From NCBI GenBank assembly GCA_029216955.1, contig JANAVB010016199.1, positions 11,763,714 to 11,827,713 of the forward strand: DNA of 64,000 nt. The letters are read 5' to 3'. Origin of the DNA: Iris pallida. Its lineage: Eukaryota; Streptophyta; Magnoliopsida; Asparagales; Iridaceae. Made by a program: the position numbers and the translations under genes. The number at the start of each line of letters is the position of its first letter. Positions within the stretch are counted from its first letter, which is position 1. Below are positions 59,578 to 64,000 of this stretch, piece after piece. The notes below the pieces were generated by a model, which was not told the origin of the DNA, did not search any database, and saw nothing but the letters and a program-made list of their open reading frames with translations.

Positions 59578-60480
59578 GTAGAGAGGGGTTTGGAAGGGGC
59601 GTAAAATATTTGAGAAAAGGCAAGTCAGCCAGGACTTCAAGATTTGAGATGAACCCTCAAAAGGTAAGTACAGTAACTGGAGAAACTCTCAAAAAGGTAA
59701 GCACACGAACTGAACCATTTTCTTTCTTCTATACTATAATCAACATTTACATATGATCTTATAACTTTTAGATTCATTAATGATTTACAAATGAAGGAAA
59801 AACTAAACTAACTAATTGGCTAGGAAGTAATATTCGGTCATTTTAAGTTATTTCTTAGCATTGTAGGTGATACATTACAGATGTTTAAGTGATGCATGTA
59901 AGGCATCTTGGAAGTTCAGTAATATCTACTTCCCTGTATTATAATTGAAACTAAGAACAAGGACACTAATAGACAAGATGGAAAATGTAGAACTAATACA
60001 ACATTATATATGGTCACATTCTTATTGTACACATGATATAATGATATTCAAGAATAATAGGGATTTTTATTTTATTTTATATCTATGATTTTGTTAATAC
60101 TGTTAAAATTGTAGGCCAGTGCCCATATATGTGAATATGCTTCTTACTTTCTTCATTATGTATGTTCCTTGCGAACTAATTAGATAATTAGCACCAATGC
60201 TTGGGTAGTTGTAGATATTGATGCAGGACAGGACCGAAGAGACCCTATGCATATGGACAATTGCCAAACATACAAAAAAATAGAGGAGTGAAAGCCTTAC
60301 TCTGTGAGAAAATAATGTTGTATTAAATTTCATAAATACCCCAACACAATTGCAAAATATAACAAATTAACTGCAAGAGAAGAAATCACCAAATTGGAAT
60401 GTGAAATGGATAACAGGAACCGAAAATGGAAATCTGCAGTAGATCTGAAACTGGAAATGGACTAGTACAGTCCGGTGACC
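59578..60480. other. CDC20 3' flank
   Basis: 3' UTR and intergenic DNA. No further gene seen; the polyadenylation point cannot be fixed. Confidence 0.4.
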
Positions 60481-60489
60481 GGCTATTCG

Positions 60490-61235
60490 AGTAGTTCAAA
60501 ATCCATTGCAAAATTTTCAGTTTGAGTTCCTGTCGTCGTTTCACATTCTAGTCGACATTCCAATCTAGTAATATCTTTTCTTCTAGTTTGTTATACTCTA
60601 CAATTGCGTTAGGATATTTGTGAAATTAACTGAGTATTATTTTTCACAAAATCAAAGCTTCGACTCCTCTATATTTATAAATTTCGTATTGTCCATATAA
60701 ATGGGGTTCCTTTTGGCCTGTCTTGCATCAAACTGGTATTAGAGGCCTAGGTTGTTAGAGATTGTGGAGCTTTGATCATATTTTCGATTGTATATCTAGC
60801 TCAAAATTTGCCTTTCAGGAGTAGGATAAGTTTGGTCCATATAATAGTATAATGAGTTCAGTCCTCTACATCAATTAGTAAGGGAAATTCGGTAAATATA
60901 CTGAAGTCGGTTGTTCGCCCTAATCTGTTGTTATAAATAAGACTTCAATATCTTGTAATTGTAATTCTCTCTAAATAATAAAATAACTTGTGTGCGGCCG
61001 TGGACGTTGGAGAACACATATCTTCGAATGATGTTAAGTGTCTTTGTGATTGTTCTTCTTCATAGCTGGTACCACGTTCATAAAAATTGGTATCAAAGCC
61101 TTGTTTGAAGGTTCATGGAAAAAAGTGTGAGCGCTGACAATAAAAGAAGGAAATGTCAAGATTGACAAGTTTGATGGATACAATTTTGGCTTCTGGCAGA
61201 TGTAAATTGAAGATTATTTGCATTCGTAAAAGATG
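60490..61235 (+). mobile_element. Copia remnant(s): LTR end, primer site, gag start
   Basis: A probable LTR from about TGTTAGAG (60753), with TATAAATAAG at about 60934, leads to a primer site TGGTATCAAAGCC (61088-61100). Then the first residues of copia Gag appear, KIDKFDGYNFGFWQM at about 61158-61202, followed by TAA stops. Just upstream, TGGTATTAGAGGCC (60735-60748) looks like a second worn primer site, so two remnants may be stacked. The element breaks off at about 61235. Confidence 0.6.
61088..61100 (+). other. tRNA-Met-type primer-binding site of copia remnant
   Basis: TGGTATCAAAGCC, one change from the standard TGGTATCAGAGCC. Confidence 0.75.
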
Positions 61236-62100
61236 CATCTGTGGAGAATAATTGTTGCATCTGCGGGATGATTCTTCCCTGGTAACCGTCATCGGAGGAT
61301 AGCCGGAGAAGTTTGAGAATTCCGCTGAGTGTAGCGGATTTCTGTGAATTGATTTTACTGAAAGGGGCTCTCCATTGGGATCATTGATAGGATCAACAGA
61401 CATATCCACTGGATTCTGAGTTGGAGTTGGTGACTTTTCTTTGAGAAGTATCAGGGAAGAATTATCTTCTTTGTGGCATCTCTTTGCAAGAGTGTCAGAT
61501 GGAAATCTGATACCACCTTTGATAGCATCATATTGATCCTTGCTGTTGAATCTTGAGGAATGGTTGACATATATTGAAAACTCAAGCTTCTTATTCAATA
61601 ATTGTTGATATTGTGCCTTTTGCTCTATCGACCAACTGGCATCAATCAGACTAGAATACTCTTGATGTATTTTACACTTCTGAATTCCTTGTCCAAGACA
61701 ACCATAGAATAGGCAAAATTTAGTGAGCCTTTCATATCACAATTCCACCTTGCAGAAAGATCCATTCCCCGTAGGAGCTGATATGGTTCTAATCAGTGGT
61801 CTGGTAATATCAATAGAAGCCTTAACTCTGCCAAACAAGATCCATTTCTTCGAATCCAACATTGTTGGAGGTCGAATCAATCCAACCCTTGCCGCAAGAG
61901 TTGATACGTAATCTACTGTTAAGAGATTGATTGGGAGACCATGATATTGTATAAAAAAATCAGCTTTAGAAAATAAATATTCACATGGGCCCTTGTTGTA
62001 AGGCATCTCTCGAACACAAATAGGTGATTATTGATTTTCCATTGTCCATACTCCAGGACAAAATCTAGATCTTCAGGTTTGTCAAATCTCGCGGAGAAAG
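61235..62100 (-). pseudogene. Plant LINE ORF1-like fragment (DUF4283 plus CCHC_4 knuckle region)
   Basis: Minus strand, two or more frames. FDKPEDLDFVLEYGQWKINN is the DUF4283 pattern. Next comes YHGLPINLLTVDYVSTLA, then GRVKASIDITRPL and YERLTKFCLFYGCLGQGIQKC, the region before and including a worn CCHC zinc knuckle (one Cys replaced by Tyr). These features occur in ORF1 of plant L1 LINEs and derived genes. Frameshifts near 61920-62000 and 61600-61740, and truncation at 62100 by element K, make it non-functional. The C-terminal part is low-complexity. Confidence 0.7.
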
Positions 62101-62790
62101 TGTTGGGCGCATGCGGAAGCGTTTGCCAACCCACCTGATCAAAACCAACCCCCGTCTAACGGACATCAATCACAAGATGAAGACAAGTATATGACGGTGG
62201 CGTACGTCGCCTGAACAAATCCTAACCTTTAATAACTCAAATGAAATTACAAAATTGACAGAACTCATGTTGAACCCTTTGTCCTAATAGGTTTAACCCC
62301 CCACCACTCTCAAGAAGAAAAACAGAAGATTACGATTGAGATCACTCACCAACCCGTATCAATCTTCCTAACCGAAGCTGACGACTCCTTGATTAGATCT
62401 TCTTTTTCCTTCTGTTTTGGATGACGAAGTCCTAAGAGCAAAGTACGAACTTTCTCTTAGATTTTTTTGTGGACGAGCACCCCGAATCTCCACTTTGTGT
62501 CTCCACCCTCACCTTATATAAATAAGATGAGAAACCTAATCTTAGGATTAGAAAATCCTAAAAGTAGTCCACCATCAGATCTGGCCGTCTACCAACAACC
62601 AACGGTGTAAATTATATCCCATCACCAATTATGGACGTTCAAATATGGTCAAATTAAATATTTGATACAAATTTCTAAATCTAATTAAATTAGATATTTA
62701 ATGTAGATTTTCAAATCATATCAAATTAAATCTTTTAACATATTTGGGATCCAAAATTTGCTCATACCAAATTCAGATTGGACTCCAACA
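62101..62790 (-). repeat. Element K 3' LTR (690 bp)
   Basis: Minus strand TGTTGGAGTCCAATC...GCGCCCAACA. A TATATAA motif at about 62514 (minus TTATATAAGG) is a likely promoter. Confidence 0.85.
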
Positions 62791-62805
62791 ATCTCTCCCT
62801 CCAGT

Positions 62806-63688
62806 CTGATGATAGGGTGTTGACCCTATGGCTCCTCAACTGGACTCCATGCCTATCGTCCCGCGACAGAGTTCCTTCTCCCCCGTGCCACTGATCTCCG
62901 ATCCTCCGAGCTGCTTTGTATCTTCCTTTGTCTCCATCTCCTCGGTCATCACGTCGACGCTAGCTGCTATGCGTAGCACCTCCTACACCACTGGGATCCT
63001 GTCGATATCAATGACACGACCAAGACTTAAGTCCCTGACGATCAGTCTCACCATAAGTCTCGGCTGCCTGTCCCCGACTTCCAATCTTCCACCGGAAAGT
63101 GTTAACGTTCCGACGAGTTTCTTCACCCTTGGCTGGCCCAACCAAGCGGACGGTGCGGTGCTCACGAGATTCGAACTCCTGAACCTGTCCACCTTCGTGT
63201 CCGAACTTGAAGCTCCCTATACATGCGTCCTCGAGCAGAACATCATGCACTGTGCATGCCGTCGATGATCCATAGCTCCCCCTGAACTGTGTGAATGATG
63301 ATACTCCCGCCTCAGATTGAGTTTGCTACAAACCTTGATCTCCTTCCTGGCTGTGAGCTGTTGAAACCGATGTCGCTCTGTGAAGCTTTGGCAAACTACC
63401 TGTCGCCAAAATTGGATCCGTAGAGTAACCCCTACCTAGAGTCCGACCAACTGTCATAGGACTGACATATTGACCCTCAAGCTTTGACTCATCACCATCC
63501 GTTGCTTTGTCTCGACGAACCGAATCTTCCGTATCCCTCAAAGCATCAAGAAGCCCTGCCTCAGCAAGTTTTCGACGATTCACCTCATGTCGAATACCCC
63601 TCGAGCCTCCATCCGGTGTCTGTGGTCTGCCTGTACCACTCAGCGGCTTGAGCCTGTATATGCCACAACACAAATCTCTCCGAGCCAG
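62806..63688 (-). other. Unrecognised interior of element K
   Basis: Lies where integrase, reverse transcriptase and RNase H should be. Open stretches (63326-63673 and 63008-63250 minus) have no copia motifs beyond the first dozen residues. Could be a rearranged linker or captured DNA. Confidence 0.4.
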
Positions 63689-64000
63689 CTATTGGGAACC
63701 CTTCGCAAGCATCCAATCTTTGTTCCCAAACAGAATGCGACAACCATTATCTGTCAGCTCCCCTATCGAAATCAAGTTGTAGCGCAAACTCGGTACATGT
63801 CGTACACCCCTGAGGACGAGCTTCTCACCTAATTTCGTCGTCAAGTGCAAATCACCGATGTCTACAACTGCAGCCGTCCCCTTGTCGCCCATCTTCATAC
63901 ATCTAAACCTACCGTCGCGGTATGACGTGAAGATCCTCCTATGTAGAGTGGCGTGATATGACGCTTCCGTGTCCATGACCCAGTCGCCATCATGACACAT
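63689..64000 (-). pseudogene. pol: Copia pol fragment: protease and gag-pre-integrase start
   Basis: The frame runs in from the window edge. VMDTEASYHATLHRR is the copia protease active site with Glu where Gly is usual (DTGAS), which would probably inactivate it. FRCMKMGDKGTAAV, LRGVRHVPSLRYNLISIGEL and WMLAKGSQ follow as in copia proteins. It stops at a TAG at 63689, after which LCCGIYRLKPLSG (to about 63630) looks like the next domain. Confidence 0.85.

Larger units (their letters stand above)
62101..64000 (-). mobile_element. Element K: Ty1/copia element, 3' part
   Basis: Minus-strand element with its 3' LTR at 62101-62790, a polypurine tract CTGGAGGGAGAGAT (62791-62804), then an interior whose far end codes for protease. 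It inserted into the LINE ORF1 fragment at 62100. The other end is outside the window. Only about 0.9 kb separates the protease region from the polypurine tract, so integrase, reverse transcriptase and RNase H are deleted. Confidence 0.75.

Overview
The window is nuclear DNA from a flowering plant, probably a eudicot. The evidence is an intact, intron-containing plant-type CDC20 gene plus plant Ty3/gypsy, Ty1/copia, LINE, CACTA and MITE sequences. I cannot name the species. About 90% of the window is transposable-element DNA in nested insertions, many of which I could resolve to the base from target-site duplications (TSDs).

Left block (1-13755): a LINE 3' end (12875-13755) was hit by a minus-strand Ty3/gypsy element B (5' LTR 9438-12874, decayed gag 7698-8669). 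B was in turn hit by a minus-strand gag-only element A (LTRs 1-2833 and 4409-7697, one intact 363-aa gag at 3000-4091, no pol). Then come (TA)n arrays (13764-14739), a gene-poor stretch, a solo LTR C (15659-17983, TSD GCGGG) and a MITE filled with an ATTAAC minisatellite (18617-19080).

Middle block (19122-34660, TSD AAATG): a decayed Ty1/copia element G whose RNase H region is split by a non-coding Ty3-type element D (23455-32416, TSD GAGTT). A PIF/Harbinger-like element with a T-rich core (35016-36111) and a worn LTR 3' end (to 37589) follow.

CACTA block (37673-52184, TSD AAT): a non-autonomous CACTA transposon with GCGACGT subterminal repeats. It carries a captured piece of a B3-domain gene arranged as a ~400-bp-arm inverted repeat. 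The left arm is split by a non-coding LTR element F (39610-49570, TSD CTCCC, tRNA-Met primer site), and F itself contains a solo LTR E (42948-45738, TSD CGTAG).

Right block: a PIF-like MITE (53017-54363) lies just upstream of CDC20 (54784-59577, five exons, 451 aa, with MSA and E2F-like promoter motifs). Then come a copia remnant, an antisense LINE ORF1 fragment (DUF4283/zinc knuckle type), and the 3' end of a minus-strand copia element K running off the window.

The most novel signal is in the Ty3-type LTRs. Elements A, B and D share a primer site that looks complementary to tRNA-Ile, set 8-9 nt from the LTR. Families A, B, C and D carry a short reading frame at a fixed place near the LTR 3' end, and families A-E carry RNA hairpins upstream of it with conserved loops and, in B/E, covarying stems. 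The inverted B3-gene repeat in the CACTA element is the second candidate, since its transcript would be a natural hairpin able to silence B3 genes.
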